DNA of 64,000 nt from Micromonospora sp. WMMD1082 (GTDB lineage: Bacteria > Actinomycetota > Actinomycetes > Mycobacteriales > Micromonosporaceae). Positions 9,316 to 18,715 of the stretch are shown here, in pieces. A program made the translations under genes and the position numbers. Where the stretch lies: NCBI RefSeq assembly GCF_029626175.1, contig NZ_JARUBM010000002.1, positions 4,667,001-4,731,000 of the forward strand, read 5' to 3'. The stretch's first letter is position 1; every line of letters starts with the position of its first letter. The notes under the pieces were generated by a model. It was not told the DNA's origin. It saw only the letters and a program-made list of their open reading frames with translations, and did not search any database.

Positions 9316-9321
9316 TAATCT
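9316..9321 (+). promoter_or_regulatory. ctaC: ctaC -10 element candidate
   Basis: TAATCT, a good -10 hexamer, lies 99 nt before the ctaC start in the divergent gap shared with the desulfurase gene. A -35 was not convincing (GGGTCC at 17 nt). Confidence 0.45.
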
Positions 9322-9420
9322 GCGACCGTCGGTGACGCCTTTGCCGTCGGTGCGGCGGCTCCGCTCGGCGGAGCCGGCCAGAACGAGAGACACCGCGGCG
9401 CGCTAGGGAGGCAGGACCAG

Positions 9421-10392
9421 GTGGTCGCAAGGAGTTCGGAGGTACGGTCGACGGCCGTACGGCGCAGCGCATCCCCGGGAGCCGGTGGGCGGCGGGGGCG
9501 TCGTGCCGGGCGTCTCGCCGGGCTCGGATTCGGTGGGGCGGCGCTGCTGGTCCTGCTCACGGGCTGTGACGTCGGCGCGGCGTTCGGTGGCTTCGGCTGG
9601 CCGCAGGGTGGCATCACCCCCGAGTCCCGGCGGATGTACGACCTGTGGATCGCCTCGTGCATCGCGGCGCTCGCGGTCGGTGTCTTCGTCTGGGGCCTGA
9701 TCTTCTGGTGCATCGTGCGCTACCGCAAGCGCGGCAACGAGCTGCCGGTGCAGACCCGCTACAACCTGCCGATGGAGTTCCTCTACACCATCGCGCCGGT
9801 GCTGATCGTCTCCGTGCTCTTCTACTACACGGCGGTCGTGCAGACCGACGCGGTGAAGACCACCAACAACCCCGACATGACCGTCGAGGTCGTGGCCTTC
9901 AAGTGGAACTGGCAGTTCAACTACCGCGACGGCCAGGGGGTCGAGGCCAGCACCGTCGCGTCGACGCTCGGCACCAGCGAGGTCATTCCGATCCTGGTGC
10001 TGCCGACCGGCCGGTCCATCCGGTTCGAGGAGACCAGCCGCGACGTCATCCACTCGTTCTGGGTGCCGGAGATGCTGTTCAAGCGGGACGTCATGCCGGG
10101 CAACATCCGCAACGTCTTCGAGGTCTCGGGGCTGGAGACCGAGGGGGCCTACGTGGGTCGCTGCGCCGAGCTGTGCGGCAGCTACCACGCCTTCATGAAC
10201 TTCGAGCTGCGGGTCGTCTCGCCGGAGAACTTCGACCGGTTCCTCGCGGCCAAGCAGGACGGCGCCTCGACCCAGGAGGCGCTCGCCGCGATCGGCCAGC
10301 AGCCGTACGCGGTCACCACCACGCCGTTCGAGACGCGGCGTACCGAGAGCAACTTCAACCCGGACACCGCTCCGGCCGGCGCGGGAAGCTGA
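9421..10392 (+). CDS. ctaC: cytochrome c oxidase subunit II
   Basis: Membrane-anchored CuA subunit that receives electrons from the bc1 complex. Signal and lipobox are seen at LLTGC, with Cys49 the probable lipidated residue. Two membrane helices follow (about 76-98 and 119-140), then the CuA domain with His211, Cys248, Glu250, Cys252, His256 and Met259 all present. The GTG start has GGGAGG at 9406-9411. ctaF begins 10 bp downstream, so the two are co-transcribed. The subunit I gene ctaD is not in the window, as in mycobacteria where it is unlinked. Confidence 0.96.
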   Translation: MVARSSEVRSTAVRRSASPGAGGRRGRRAGRLAGLGFGGAALLVLLTGCDVGAAFGGFGWPQGGITPESRRMYDLWIASCIAALAVGVFVWGLIFWCIVRYRKRGNELPVQTRYNLPMEFLYTIAPVLIVSVLFYYTAVVQTDAVKTTNNPDMTVEVVAFKWNWQFNYRDGQGVEASTVASTLGTSEVIPILVLPTGRSIRFEETSRDVIHSFWVPEMLFKRDVMPGNIRNVFEVSGLETEGAYVGRCAELCGSYHAFMNFELRVVSPENFDRFLAAKQDGASTQEALAAIGQQPYAVTTTPFETRRTESNFNPDTAPAGAGS

Positions 10393-10402
10393 GGCAACGG
10401 GC

Positions 10403-10828
10403 ATGAAGACCGAGTGGCGCATCTTCCTGATCATTGCCGCGTTCCTGCTCTTCGCGACCGTGCTGTACGGCACCTGGACGGCGGGTGAGACGGGTCGCGT
10501 CGAGTGGATCGGCACCGTGGCCCTGCTGCTGTCGTTTCTGCTCTGCTCGATGTGCGGCGGCTTCTTCTGGTTCGTCTCCCGCCGCATCGACCTGCGCCCG
10601 GAGGACCGCCCGGACGCCGAGATCGCCGACGGCGCCGGCGAGGTCGGCTTCTTCAGCCCGGGCAGCTACTGGCCCTTCGGCCTGGCCCTGGCCGCCGCGA
10701 TCGCCGGCCTGGGCCTGGCCTTCTGGCAGCTCTGGTTGCTCGCCCTCGGTCTGCTCACGGTGATCTTCAGCGCCTGCGGTCTGCTCTTCGAGTACTACTC
10801 CGGCACCCGCCGCACCGCCGAACACTGA
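10403..10828 (+). CDS. ctaF: actinobacterial cytochrome c oxidase subunit IV
   Basis: Small subunit of the actinobacterial aa3 oxidase, 141 residues with four membrane helices (about 6-25, 36-58, 89-108, 110-130). It starts MKTEWRIF, typical of the family, and ends in a short polar tail. It follows ctaC by 10 bp. A palindromic region after the stop probably ends this transcript and that of convergent trpD. Confidence 0.92.
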   Translation: MKTEWRIFLIIAAFLLFATVLYGTWTAGETGRVEWIGTVALLLSFLLCSMCGGFFWFVSRRIDLRPEDRPDAEIADGAGEVGFFSPGSYWPFGLALAAAIAGLGLAFWQLWLLALGLLTVIFSACGLLFEYYSGTRRTAEH

Positions 10829-10844
10829 TCCCCTGACCCCACCC

Positions 10845-10886
10845 TCACCCCCAGACCTCGTGATCGATCACTGAGGCTGGGGGTGA
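10845..10886. terminator. bidirectional terminator between ctaF and trpD
   Basis: TCACCCCCAG (10845-10854) pairs with CTGGGGGTGA (10877-10886) around a central TGATCGATCA palindrome. A further outer pair CCCCTGAC/GTCAGGGG (10830-10837, 10892-10899) reaches into the trpD stop. The genes converge over 64 bp, so it may serve both. Confidence 0.7.
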
Positions 10887-10892
10887 CGGCTG

Positions 10893-11939
10893 TCAGGGGG
10901 TGGTGGCGGTGGTGATCCAGTGGTGCAGGGTGCGGTCGGCGGCGCCGGAGTCGATGGACTCGGCGGCGCGGTCCAGGCCGGCGCGGAGTGCGTCGGTCAG
11001 GTCGCCGTCCAGCGGGCCCTGGGTGGCCAGGGCCGCCGCGGCGTTGACCAGGACGGCGTCGCGTACCGGGCCGGGCTCGCCGGCGAGCAGGCGCCGGGCC
11101 ACGTCGGCGTTGTAGGCCGCGTCACCGCCGCGCAGGTCGGCGACGGTGGCCCGGGGCACGCCGAGGTCGGTCGCGTCCACCACGGTCTCCCGGACGGTGC
11201 CGTGCTGGGCGATCCAGAAGCGGGTCGGCGCGGCGGTGGTGAACTCGTCCAGCCCGTCCTCGCCGCGCATCACCAGCACCGAGTCGCCCCGGGCGGCGAA
11301 GACCGCCGCCATCACCGGCGCCATCTTCGCGTCGAAGCAGCCGACGGCCCCGGCGCGGGGACGTGCCGGGTTGGTCAGCGGCCCGAGGAAGTTGAACGCC
11401 GTCGGCACGCCCAGCTCCCGCCGGACCGGGCCCGCGTGGCGCATGCCGGGGTGGAACCGGGCGGCGAAACAGAAGCCGATGCCGGCCTCGGCCACGCACC
11501 GGGCCACCCCCTCCGGACCAAGATCCAGCGGTACGCCGAGGAACTCCAGCAGGTCGGCCGTGCCGCAGGAGGACGAGGCCGCCCGGTTGCCGTGCTTGAC
11601 CACGCGCACCCCGGCACCGGCGACGACCAGTGCCGTCATCGTGGAGATGTTGACCGTGTGGGCGAGGTCGCCGCCGGTGCCGACCACGTCGAGCGCGGTC
11701 GCGCGTACCTCCTCGGGCAGCTCGACCGGGACGGCCCGGCCGAGCATCGCCTCGACCAGCCCGGCCACCTCGGCCGGGGTCTCGCCCTTGGCCCGCAGTG
11801 CCACGGCGAAGCCGGCGATCTGGGCCGGGGCCGCCGAGCCGGACATGATCTCGCCCATCGCCCAGGCGGTGTCGGCGGTGGAGAGTTCCTCACCGCGCAG
11901 CAGCGCGGTGAGCAGGTGCGGCCAGGTCCGATCGCCCAT
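10893..11939 (-). CDS. trpD: anthranilate phosphoribosyltransferase
   Basis: Second step of tryptophan synthesis, joining anthranilate to PRPP. The 348-residue protein has the PRPP-binding DVVGTGGD motif, [11 protein letters not shown] and the [11 protein letters not shown] segment. ATG at 11939 has GGGAGG immediately upstream. No other trp gene is near; trpD next to respiratory genes is also the arrangement in M. tuberculosis (Rv2192c beside ctaE). Confidence 0.95.
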   Translation of the reverse strand: MGDRTWPHLLTALLRGEELSTADTAWAMGEIMSGSAAPAQIAGFAVALRAKGETPAEVAGLVEAMLGRAVPVELPEEVRATALDVVGTGGDLAHTVNISTMTALVVAGAGVRVVKHGNRAASSSCGTADLLEFLGVPLDLGPEGVARCVAEAGIGFCFAARFHPGMRHAGPVRRELGVPTAFNFLGPLTNPARPRAGAVGCFDAKMAPVMAAVFAARGDSVLVMRGEDGLDEFTTAAPTRFWIAQHGTVRETVVDATDLGVPRATVADLRGGDAAYNADVARRLLAGEPGPVRDAVLVNAAAALATQGPLDGDLTDALRAGLDRAAESIDSGAADRTLHHWITTATTP

Positions 11940-12023
11940 GGCGGGCCTCCCGAGCAGATGAGTGCGGGTGGGACGGGACCGGCGCCGGCTCGCCCGGCGC
12001 CGTGACGGTGCCGGAGTGGGACG

Positions 12024-12419
12024 TCAGGCGGGGGTGTGCGTGCGCAGCAGCTCGGTCACCGTGGCGGCGGTGGTCACCGGGTCGAGCGGGTGCACCAGGG
12101 TGGCGTCGACCTCGGCGTAGGAGGCGAGCCATCGATCGGCGGCACGGGCGATCACCACGCAGGTCGGTGGGGCGTCCGGGTAGTCGTCCTTGATCTGCCG
12201 GGCGATGCCGATGCCGCCGCCGGGCGTGGCCTCACCGTCGAGCAGCATCAGGTCGATCTCGTAGTCGTCGACCAGCCGGACGCACTCGGCGTAGGTGGAC
12301 GCCTCGACGAACTCGACGCGCAGATCGGCCGCGGGTCGGGTGCCGACGGCGAGCCGCATCCGGTCCCGGACCTGCGGGTCGTCGCTGTAGAGCAGGACGG
12401 TGCACAGACGATCGCTCAT
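12024..12419 (-). CDS. orphan receiver-domain protein with degenerate active site
   Basis: Stand-alone response-regulator receiver fold of 131 residues with no output domain. The acidic pair Asp13-Asp14 and the phosphoacceptor position Asp61 (LMLLDGEAT) are kept. The beta-4 Thr/Ser position is Ala (CVVIARA), and the Lys-Pro motif at the end of beta-5 reads His110-Pro111 (TLVHPLDP). These are the residues that normally sense and stabilise phosphorylation, so it is probably a pseudo-receiver. It lies between ctaG-like and trpD genes on the same strand, with no kinase nearby. Confidence 0.75.
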   Translation of the reverse strand: MSDRLCTVLLYSDDPQVRDRMRLAVGTRPAADLRVEFVEASTYAECVRLVDDYEIDLMLLDGEATPGGGIGIARQIKDDYPDAPPTCVVIARAADRWLASYAEVDATLVHPLDPVTTAATVTELLRTHTPA

Positions 12420-12512
12420 GGCTAGGCTTGGCTCCCACCTCGTAGCTGCGTGGCCGATCGTACCGGTCGGTGTGGTACGCGTGACACACCGCCCCGTGTC
12501 CGCGCCGGTGCG

Positions 12513-13502
12513 TCAGGCGGCGGATTCCGCGGCGCGCTGGCGGGCCTCCTGGCGGTCCAGCTCGCGGTCGATCCGGCGGGCCTCCCGTTCGGCCTGGCGC
12601 ATCCACTGCACGACCAGCACCGCGAGCATCGTCACGCTGACGAACTCGCCGCCGGCCCACAGGATGCCGCCGGCGAGCACCTGGTCCTCCCAGGGGTCGG
12701 CCCAGCTCAGCCCGAGCGACGGGTACCAGTCGCCGCCGAAGAGGGTGGTGCTCTGCATGATGGTCAGCCCGAGCACCGTGTGGAACGGCACCGACAGCAG
12801 CATCAGCAGTGCCCGCCCGGGGTACGGCCAGCGTCCCGGCAGCGGATCCAGGCCGAGCAGCGGCCAGAAGAACACGCAGCCGGTCATGATGAAGTGCGCG
12901 TGCACCAGCTCGTGTGCCCACGCGTGTTCCAGGGTGTAGCGGTACAGGTCGGTGAAGTAGAGCGCGAACGGGTTCACCACGAAGATGGCGAACGCCACCA
13001 GCGGGAAGGTGTAGACCCGCACGATCCGGCTGTGCACCACCGCGAGCAGCCGCTTGCGTGGGCCGCTCGGGAGCGTACGCAGGGCCAGCGTCACCGGCGC
13101 GCCCAGCGCCAGGAAGATCGGCGAGACCATGGAGAGCACCATGTGCTGCACCATGTGCACCGACAGCAGCGTGGTGTCGTACGCGTGCAGTCCGCTGAGG
13201 GTGACCGAGGCGATGCCGCCGAGGCCGGGGCCGAGGAAGAAGATCGTCCGGGCGATCGGCCAGCGGTCGCCGCGCAGCCGCAGCCGGTGCACCCCGTAGA
13301 GGTAGAGGCCGGCGGCGAGGACCAGGCCGACGGCCAGCCAGCTGTCCAGCCGGGCCTCGGTGACCACGGCGGTGACCGAGAACGGCGGCGGGCCGGCCTC
13401 GGCGGCCAGCGGCGTGGCGCCGGCCACCGTGGTCGCGCCGGTCGCGGCCAGGAGCTGCGGCACGGCCGCGCTGGCCAGGGAGATCGGATCGACGTGCAGC
13501 AC
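12513..13502 (-). CDS. CtaG-like cytochrome c oxidase assembly protein
   Basis: Multi-pass membrane protein (329 residues, about seven helices) of the caa3-type CtaG family, thought to help assemble the oxidase copper centre. His-rich membrane segments typical of the family are present: SVHMVQHMVLSM and HELVHAHFIMTG. The C-terminus is a charged cytoplasmic tail rich in Arg, Glu and Gln. TAGGCT sits 7 nt before the GTG start, so the mRNA is probably leaderless. It is divergent from ctaE across 107 bp, consistent with shared oxidase function. Confidence 0.85.
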   Translation of the reverse strand: MLHVDPISLASAAVPQLLAATGATTVAGATPLAAEAGPPPFSVTAVVTEARLDSWLAVGLVLAAGLYLYGVHRLRLRGDRWPIARTIFFLGPGLGGIASVTLSGLHAYDTTLLSVHMVQHMVLSMVSPIFLALGAPVTLALRTLPSGPRKRLLAVVHSRIVRVYTFPLVAFAIFVVNPFALYFTDLYRYTLEHAWAHELVHAHFIMTGCVFFWPLLGLDPLPGRWPYPGRALLMLLSVPFHTVLGLTIMQSTTLFGGDWYPSLGLSWADPWEDQVLAGGILWAGGEFVSVTMLAVLVVQWMRQAEREARRIDRELDRQEARQRAAESAA

Positions 13503-13509
13503 GCCAATC

Positions 13510-13515
13510 AGCCTA
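13510..13515 (-). promoter_or_regulatory. leaderless -10 for ctaG-like gene
   Basis: TAGGCT on the minus strand ends 7 nt before the GTG at 13502, placing the transcription start at or next to the start codon. Confidence 0.6.
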
Positions 13516-13597
13516 GGTCAGGCGAACCGGACGGTACCGATCGGGCATGCATGGCCCGGGTTTGGCCCCCCGCTGATCGCCGGCCGTGGTCAACGGC

Positions 13598-13603
13598 AAT
13601 AAT
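13598..13603 (+). promoter_or_regulatory. ctaE: leaderless -10 for ctaE
   Basis: AATAAT (5 of 6 consensus) ends 6 nt before the GTG at 13610. It decides the ctaE start over the upstream in-frame codon at 13586. Confidence 0.6.
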
Positions 13604-13609
13604 GACCGC

Positions 13610-14209
13610 GTGACTGCGGCCCCAGCCATTGACAAGAGCCGGATCCACTCCCTGACGCGCCCCAACATGGTCAGCGTCGGGACGATCGTCTGGCTCTCCA
13701 GCGAGCTCATGTTCTTCGCGGCGCTGTTCGCGATGTACTTCTCCATCCGCGCGGCGGCACCGGAGCAGTGGGCGGAGCACACCCAGGTCCTCAACATCCC
13801 GTACGCGACCACCTTCACGGTGATCCTGGTGTTGTCCTCGGTGACCTGCCAGATCGGCGTGTTCGCCGCCGAGCGGGGTGACGTGCACGCGCTGCGACGC
13901 TGGTTCACGATCACCTTCGTGATGGGCCTGATCTTCGTCCTCGGCCAGGCGAATGAGTACCGCGAGCTGGTGCACCACGGCATCAAGATCAACGCGGACG
14001 GTTACGGCTCGATGTTCTACCTGACCACCGGCTTCCACGGCCTGCACGTGATCGGCGGTCTGCTCGCCTTCGTGATCTTCATGATCCGTACCACCATGGG
14101 CCGGTTCACGCCGGCGCAGGCCACCTCGGCGATCGTCGTGTCGTACTACTGGCACTTCGTCGACGTCGTGTGGATCGGGCTCTACGCCATGATCTACTGG
14201 CTCCAGTGA
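13610..14209 (+). CDS. ctaE: cytochrome c oxidase subunit III
   Basis: Membrane subunit III of the aa3 oxidase, 199 residues with five helices. Family features include the first-helix stretch [18 protein letters not shown] and the conserved [15 protein letters not shown] and [11 protein letters not shown] near the C-terminus. It heads the ctaE-qcrCAB cluster; 72 bp separate it from qcrC, and no terminator is seen in that gap, so read-through is likely. Confidence 0.95.
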   Translation: MTAAPAIDKSRIHSLTRPNMVSVGTIVWLSSELMFFAALFAMYFSIRAAAPEQWAEHTQVLNIPYATTFTVILVLSSVTCQIGVFAAERGDVHALRRWFTITFVMGLIFVLGQANEYRELVHHGIKINADGYGSMFYLTTGFHGLHVIGGLLAFVIFMIRTTMGRFTPAQATSAIVVSYYWHFVDVVWIGLYAMIYWLQ

Positions 14210-14281
14210 TCTTGGCGCGTCTCGCGCCTTGCCGCTGCTCCACCCCCTGAGACAAGGTCCAACCGGTTAAGGACACAGGTC

Positions 14282-15121
14282 ATGACTTCTGACAACGACC
14301 GCCGCCGCGGTCTGCTCGCGCGGTTGCGCGGGCGGCCCGGGGCGCCCAGCAGGGGCCGCCGCCGGCTGGGTGCCGCGGTCCGGCTGGTCGCCGCGCTGAT
14401 GCTGGCCGGCGGTGCCTACACCGTCCTCGCTCCCGGCGCATCGGCGCAGGAGAACCCGCCGCTGAGCACCGCCGCCGCGGATGGCAAGGCGCTGTTCGAC
14501 GTGAGCTGTGTGACCTGCCACGGTCGCAACGCGCAGGGGGTCGAGGGGCGCGGGCCGAGCCTGATCGGCGTCGGCGCGGCCTCGGTCGAGTTCCAGGTGA
14601 GCACCGGCCGGATGCCGATGGCCCGGCAGGAGGCCCAGGCGGCGCGCAAGCCCGAGGTGTTCACCCGCGACGAGATCGACCAGCTGGCCGCGTACGTGCA
14701 GGAACTGGGTGGCGGGCCGGTGGTGCCGGCCGGCGACAACCTGCACGCCGACGGCAACGTCGCGATCGGCGGCGAGTTGTACCGGATCAACTGCTCGCAG
14801 TGCCACGCGTTCAGCGGCGGCGGCGGCGCCCTCTCCTCCGGCAAGTACGCGCCGAGCCTCGCGCCGGCCACCGACCGCCAGATCTACGCGGCGATGCTGA
14901 GTGGCCCGCAGAACATGCCGGTCTTCGGCGACAACCAGATCACGCCGGAGCAGAAGGCGGACATCATCGCCTACATCCAGCAGAGTCTGAAGCACGACGG
15001 CGACCCCGGCGGCCTGTTCAACCTGGGTCGGTACGGTCCCTCCACCGAGGGTGTGGCGATCTTCCTGGTCGGCATCGTCGCGCTCGTCTTCGCCAGTCTG
15101 TGGATCGCGGGCAAGTCGTGA
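14282..15121 (+). CDS. qcrC: cytochrome bc1 complex diheme cytochrome c subunit
   Basis: Diheme cytochrome cc subunit that links the bc1 complex directly to the oxidase in actinobacteria. Two haem-binding motifs are present: CVTCH at 76-80 and CSQCH at 171-175, each followed by the expected axial Met region (GRMPM, NMPVF). There is an N-terminal basic/signal-anchor segment and a C-terminal membrane helix (about 255-275). AAGGA at 14269-14273 serves the ATG. The stop overlaps GTG codons leading into qcrA. Confidence 0.96.
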   Translation: MTSDNDRRRGLLARLRGRPGAPSRGRRRLGAAVRLVAALMLAGGAYTVLAPGASAQENPPLSTAAADGKALFDVSCVTCHGRNAQGVEGRGPSLIGVGAASVEFQVSTGRMPMARQEAQAARKPEVFTRDEIDQLAAYVQELGGGPVVPAGDNLHADGNVAIGGELYRINCSQCHAFSGGGGALSSGKYAPSLAPATDRQIYAAMLSGPQNMPVFGDNQITPEQKADIIAYIQQSLKHDGDPGGLFNLGRYGPSTEGVAIFLVGIVALVFASLWIAGKS

Positions 15122-15132
15122 CCGGAGGGATC

Positions 15133-16218
15133 ATGAGCAGCCACACCGAGCAACCGGCCCACCCGGCTCAGGAACCGCTCGACGTCAACGACCCCCGGTT
15201 GAGCCGGTTCGACGTCGTCCGCGAGGGCGCCCGGCGGGACGACATCGAGATCGTCCACTACGAGCCGCAGGTCGTCCCGGGCAGCAAGGCCGAGCGCCGG
15301 CTGGTCCGTACGGTGGCGGGGTTCTTCCTGCTCACCGGCCTGGCGGCGACCGCCTTCCTGGTGATCTACATCTGGTGGCCGTGGGAGTACCAGCCCGGCC
15401 GCGGCGGCGACAAGCTCTACACCCCGCTGCTCGGCATCACCCTCGGTGTCGCCCTGCTCGGCATCGGCTTCGGCATCCTCACCTGGGGCAAGAAGCTGCT
15501 GCCCAAGGAGGTGTCGATCCAGGACCGGCACGAGGGCGCCGTGGCCACCGAGGACCGGACGATCACCGGCCAGACGATGCTCTACATGGCCGACGAGCTG
15601 GGCGTGAAGCGTCGGCCGCTGCTCGGCGTGTCGCTGCTGGCCGGCCTGCTGCCGGTCGGCGCCGTCGCCGCGGCGCCGCTGGTGGGTGGGCTGATCTCGC
15701 AGCCGCACAAGGACAACCAGATGTTCACCACCGGGTTCGCCCCGCACGACGGCCAGCGGATCCGGCTGGTCCGCGAGGACGGGCGGCCGATCCGGCCGGC
15801 GGACATCAGCTCCGGCGGTCAGATCACCGTCTTCCCCGGCGTGGAGCACGGCGTGAGCAACCGGTACGCCGACTCGCCCGCCCTGCTGATCCACCTGCGG
15901 GACGCCGACGCCGAGGAATCGCGCCGCAACAACGAGCGCGAGGGGCACCGCGGCTACATGTGGGGCAACTTCGCCGCCTACTCGAAGATCTGCACGCACG
16001 CCGGTTGCCCGGCGAGCCTGTACGAGCAGCAGACCAACCGCCTGCTCTGCCCGTGCCACCAGTCGCAGTTCCTGATCACCGACAACGCCAAGCCCATCTT
16101 CGGCCCGGCCAGCCGGCGCCTGCCGCAGCTGCCGATCGAGGTGGACTCCGACGGCTACTTCGTGGCGAAGTCCGACTACACTGAGACCGTCGGGCCCGAC
16201 TTCTGGGAGCGGCCGTGA
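15133..16218 (+). CDS. qcrA: cytochrome bc1 complex Rieske iron-sulfur subunit
   Basis: Rieske [2Fe-2S] subunit, 361 residues, of the actinobacterial type with three N-terminal membrane helices before the cluster domain. Cluster motifs CTHAGCP and CPCHQSQF are intact in the last 80 residues. ATG at 15133 has GGAGG 4 nt upstream; a GTG at 15118 overlapping the qcrC stop is an alternative start. The stop overlaps qcrB as GTGA. Confidence 0.95.
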   Translation: MSSHTEQPAHPAQEPLDVNDPRLSRFDVVREGARRDDIEIVHYEPQVVPGSKAERRLVRTVAGFFLLTGLAATAFLVIYIWWPWEYQPGRGGDKLYTPLLGITLGVALLGIGFGILTWGKKLLPKEVSIQDRHEGAVATEDRTITGQTMLYMADELGVKRRPLLGVSLLAGLLPVGAVAAAPLVGGLISQPHKDNQMFTTGFAPHDGQRIRLVREDGRPIRPADISSGGQITVFPGVEHGVSNRYADSPALLIHLRDADAEESRRNNEREGHRGYMWGNFAAYSKICTHAGCPASLYEQQTNRLLCPCHQSQFLITDNAKPIFGPASRRLPQLPIEVDSDGYFVAKSDYTETVGPDFWERP

Positions 16219-17840
16219 AGCGGCGAAAGTTTGACATGGCGGCGGCGCCGGCCAACACGGCGCGGGCGGTCGACGACCGCTTCCAGGTGGCGACCCCGCT
16301 GCGCCGACTGCTGAACAAGGTCTTCCCCGACCACTGGTCGTTCCTGCTCGGCGAGATCGCGCTCTTCTCGTTCATCGTCCTGCTGCTGACCGGGGTCTTC
16401 CTGACCTTCTTCTTCGAGCCGACGATGACCGAGGTCATCTACAACGGCAGCTACGCCCCGCTGCGGGGCACGCCGATGTCGGCGGCGTACGCCTCCACCC
16501 TGGACATCTCGTTCGACGTCCGGGGCGGCCTGATCATGCGTCAGATGCACCACTGGGCGGCCCTGCTGTTCATGGCCGCGATCGTGGTGCACATGCTGCG
16601 GATCTTCTTCACCGGCGCGTTCCGCAAGCCGCGCGAGACCAACTGGATCATCGGCTCGCTGCTGTTCTGGGTCGGCTTCCTCGCCGGCTTCACCGGCTAC
16701 TCGCTGCCGGACGACGGCCTCTCCGGCACCGGCCTGCGGATCGCCTCGGCGATCATGCTGTCCATCCCGGTGATCGGTTCCTGGGTGACCGCGGCGGTCT
16801 TCAACGGTGAGTTCCCCGGCACGATCATCATCAGCCGGTTCTTCATCGCCCACGTGCTGCTCATCCCGGCCCTGCTGGTCGCGCTGATCACCGTCCACCT
16901 GGGGCTGGTCTTCAAGCAGAAGCACACCCAGTGGCCGGGTCCGGGCCGGACGAACGGCAACGTGGTCGGTGAGCGGATGTTCCCCCGCTACGCGATCAAG
17001 CAGGGCGGCTTCTTCATGGTCGTCTTCGGCGTGATCGCGCTGCTGGGCGGTCTGTTCCAGATCAACCCGGTCTGGCTGTTCGGCCCGTACGAGGCGTGGG
17101 TGGTCTCGGCCGCCAGCCAGCCCGACTGGTACGTCATGTTCCTCGACGGCTCCACCCGGCTCATGCCGGACTGGCAGATCGACATCCCGATCGGCGACGG
17201 ATACGTGATTCCGCCGCTGTTCTGGCCGACCGTGGTGCTACCGGGCATTCTGGTGATGCTCTCCGTCTTCTATCCGTTCCTGGAAGCCCGCTACCTGAAG
17301 GACTACCGCAGCCACAACCTGCTCCAGCGCCCCCGCGACGTGCCGTTCCGCACCGGCCTGGGCGCCATGGCGGTCACCTTCTACGTGATCCTGACCCTCT
17401 CCGGCGCGAACGACGTCATCGCGGACAAGTTCCACATCAGCCTGAACGCGATGACCTGGGCCGGCCGGATCGGCCTGCTGATCCTCCCGCCGCTGGCGTA
17501 CTACGTCACGTACCGGATCTGCCTCGGGTTGCAGCAGCACGACCGGGAGGTCCTCGCCCACGGCGTGGAGACCGGCATCATCCGGCGCCTGCCGGACGGC
17601 CGGTTCGTCGAGGTGCACCAGCCGCTCAGCGCGGCCGGCGAGAACGGTCACGGCGAGCTGGAGTACGCCGGTTGGGTGGTGCCGAAGAAGATGAACCGGC
17701 TCGGTGCCCTCGGCCCGGCCATCCGGGGCTTCTTCTACCCGATCGAGAAGCCGGCCGAGGCGCCGGTCTCGCCGGGGCACCCGCCGGTCGAGCCGCGCGC
17801 CGAGCGCGAGGAGATCGGCAGCGGGGAGACCCGACGCTAA
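16215..17840 (+). CDS. qcrB: cytochrome bc1 complex cytochrome b subunit
   Basis: Cytochrome b of the bc1 complex, 541 residues and about eight to nine membrane helices. The haem ligand His pairs lie in MHHWAALLFMAAIVVHM and FIAHVLLIPALLVALITVHL. The quinol-oxidation motif reads PDWY (PEWY in most bacteria), which is usual for actinobacteria. A long C-terminal hydrophilic extension follows the last helix. The GTG start overlaps qcrA by 4 bp. A 16-bp hairpin terminator follows. Confidence 0.96.
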   Translation: MKRRKFDMAAAPANTARAVDDRFQVATPLRRLLNKVFPDHWSFLLGEIALFSFIVLLLTGVFLTFFFEPTMTEVIYNGSYAPLRGTPMSAAYASTLDISFDVRGGLIMRQMHHWAALLFMAAIVVHMLRIFFTGAFRKPRETNWIIGSLLFWVGFLAGFTGYSLPDDGLSGTGLRIASAIMLSIPVIGSWVTAAVFNGEFPGTIIISRFFIAHVLLIPALLVALITVHLGLVFKQKHTQWPGPGRTNGNVVGERMFPRYAIKQGGFFMVVFGVIALLGGLFQINPVWLFGPYEAWVVSAASQPDWYVMFLDGSTRLMPDWQIDIPIGDGYVIPPLFWPTVVLPGILVMLSVFYPFLEARYLKDYRSHNLLQRPRDVPFRTGLGAMAVTFYVILTLSGANDVIADKFHISLNAMTWAGRIGLLILPPLAYYVTYRICLGLQQHDREVLAHGVETGIIRRLPDGRFVEVHQPLSAAGENGHGELEYAGWVVPKKMNRLGALGPAIRGFFYPIEKPAEAPVSPGHPPVEPRAEREEIGSGETRR

Positions 17841-17858
17841 GCTTCGCGACAGCGTGAC

Positions 17859-17893
17859 GTGGCGCCCGCCGGACACCGTCCGGCGGGCGCCAC
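17859..17893 (+). terminator. terminator of ctaE-qcrCAB operon
   Basis: Perfect 16-bp stem (17859-17874 with 17878-17893) with a 3-nt loop, beginning 19 nt after the qcrB stop. Confidence 0.85.
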
Positions 17894-18008
17894 CGCCATT
17901 TCCGCTCTTCCCGGCCGTCTGCGACGCATCTACCCGGTCGTCGGATCGCAGGAATAACCCCGGCCAGCCGGGTATCCGTGCGGTCCAACGTCACAACGGG
18001 GAGGAAGC

Positions 18009-18701
18009 ATGTTGGGTATCAAACGCCTCGGCCTGCTGGCCGCGCTGGTGCTGGTGGGCGTCGCGCCCGCCGCAGCGGCGCAGGCGGCGGCGCAGCCGTC
18101 GGAACAGGACACGCAGTACCTGCAGGCGATCCACCAGACCAACCTCTACGAGATCGCGGCCGGTGAGCTGGCCCAGGAAAAGGGCCAGAACCAGCAGGTC
18201 AAGGAGCTGGGGCAGCAGTTCGTCACGGACCACACCGAACTCGACCAGTCGGTGCAGGACCTGGCCGGACAGCTCAACGTCGAGCTGCCGAGCGAGCCCA
18301 CCAGCGATCAGCGGTCGGCTCTCGACCAGCTGAACAACGCCAGCGGTGAGGAGTTCGACCGGCTCTGGGTGACCCAGGGTCTGGCCGGTCACCTGCAGGC
18401 CATCCAGGCGACCCAGACGGAGATCTCGCAGGGCACCGAGCCGCAGGTGGTCGAGCTGGCGCAGACCGCGCTGCCGGTCCTGCAGGCGCACTACGACGCC
18501 CTGGTGCTGCTGGCCGAGGAACTCGGCATTCCGGTTCCGGAGACCAGCCCGACCGGTACGCCCGGCCCGGGTGGCACCGTCCCGGCTCCGGGTGGCACCA
18601 CGCCCGCGCCCGGCGGCACCGAGCCGGCCCCGGGTGGCACGGTCACCGAGGAGGCCCCGGTTCCTGGTGACACCGAGGTCCCGCTGCCGGAGCAGAGCTG
18701 A
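18009..18701 (+). CDS. secreted DUF4142 (ferritin-like helical) protein
   Basis: Exported protein of 230 residues with a signal peptide ending around VAPAAAAQA (residues 1-25), followed by a DUF4142 helical domain (about 30-165). The domain has the family pattern of long amphipathic helices with His and Glu (QFVTDHTEL, LQAHYDAL). The C-terminal tail is an extended Pro/Gly-rich region with PAPGGT repeated about every 7 residues, ending LPEQS. GGGGAGG lies just before the ATG. Function is unknown; DUF4142 is often annotated as an outer or cell-wall protein. Confidence 0.85.
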   Translation: MLGIKRLGLLAALVLVGVAPAAAAQAAAQPSEQDTQYLQAIHQTNLYEIAAGELAQEKGQNQQVKELGQQFVTDHTELDQSVQDLAGQLNVELPSEPTSDQRSALDQLNNASGEEFDRLWVTQGLAGHLQAIQATQTEISQGTEPQVVELAQTALPVLQAHYDALVLLAEELGIPVPETSPTGTPGPGGTVPAPGGTTPAPGGTEPAPGGTVTEEAPVPGDTEVPLPEQS

Positions 18702-18715
18702 TCAGACGGTACGAG

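Noticed and set aside
9421..17840. Expected ctaD (oxidase subunit I)
   Set aside because: No subunit I sequence was found in the window. Its absence is normal, since actinobacterial ctaD is usually elsewhere.
17894..18008. Possible riboswitch or leader in the gap before the DUF4142 gene
   Set aside because: ACCCGG/CCGGGT pairing is short and no known aptamer consensus could be matched by eye.
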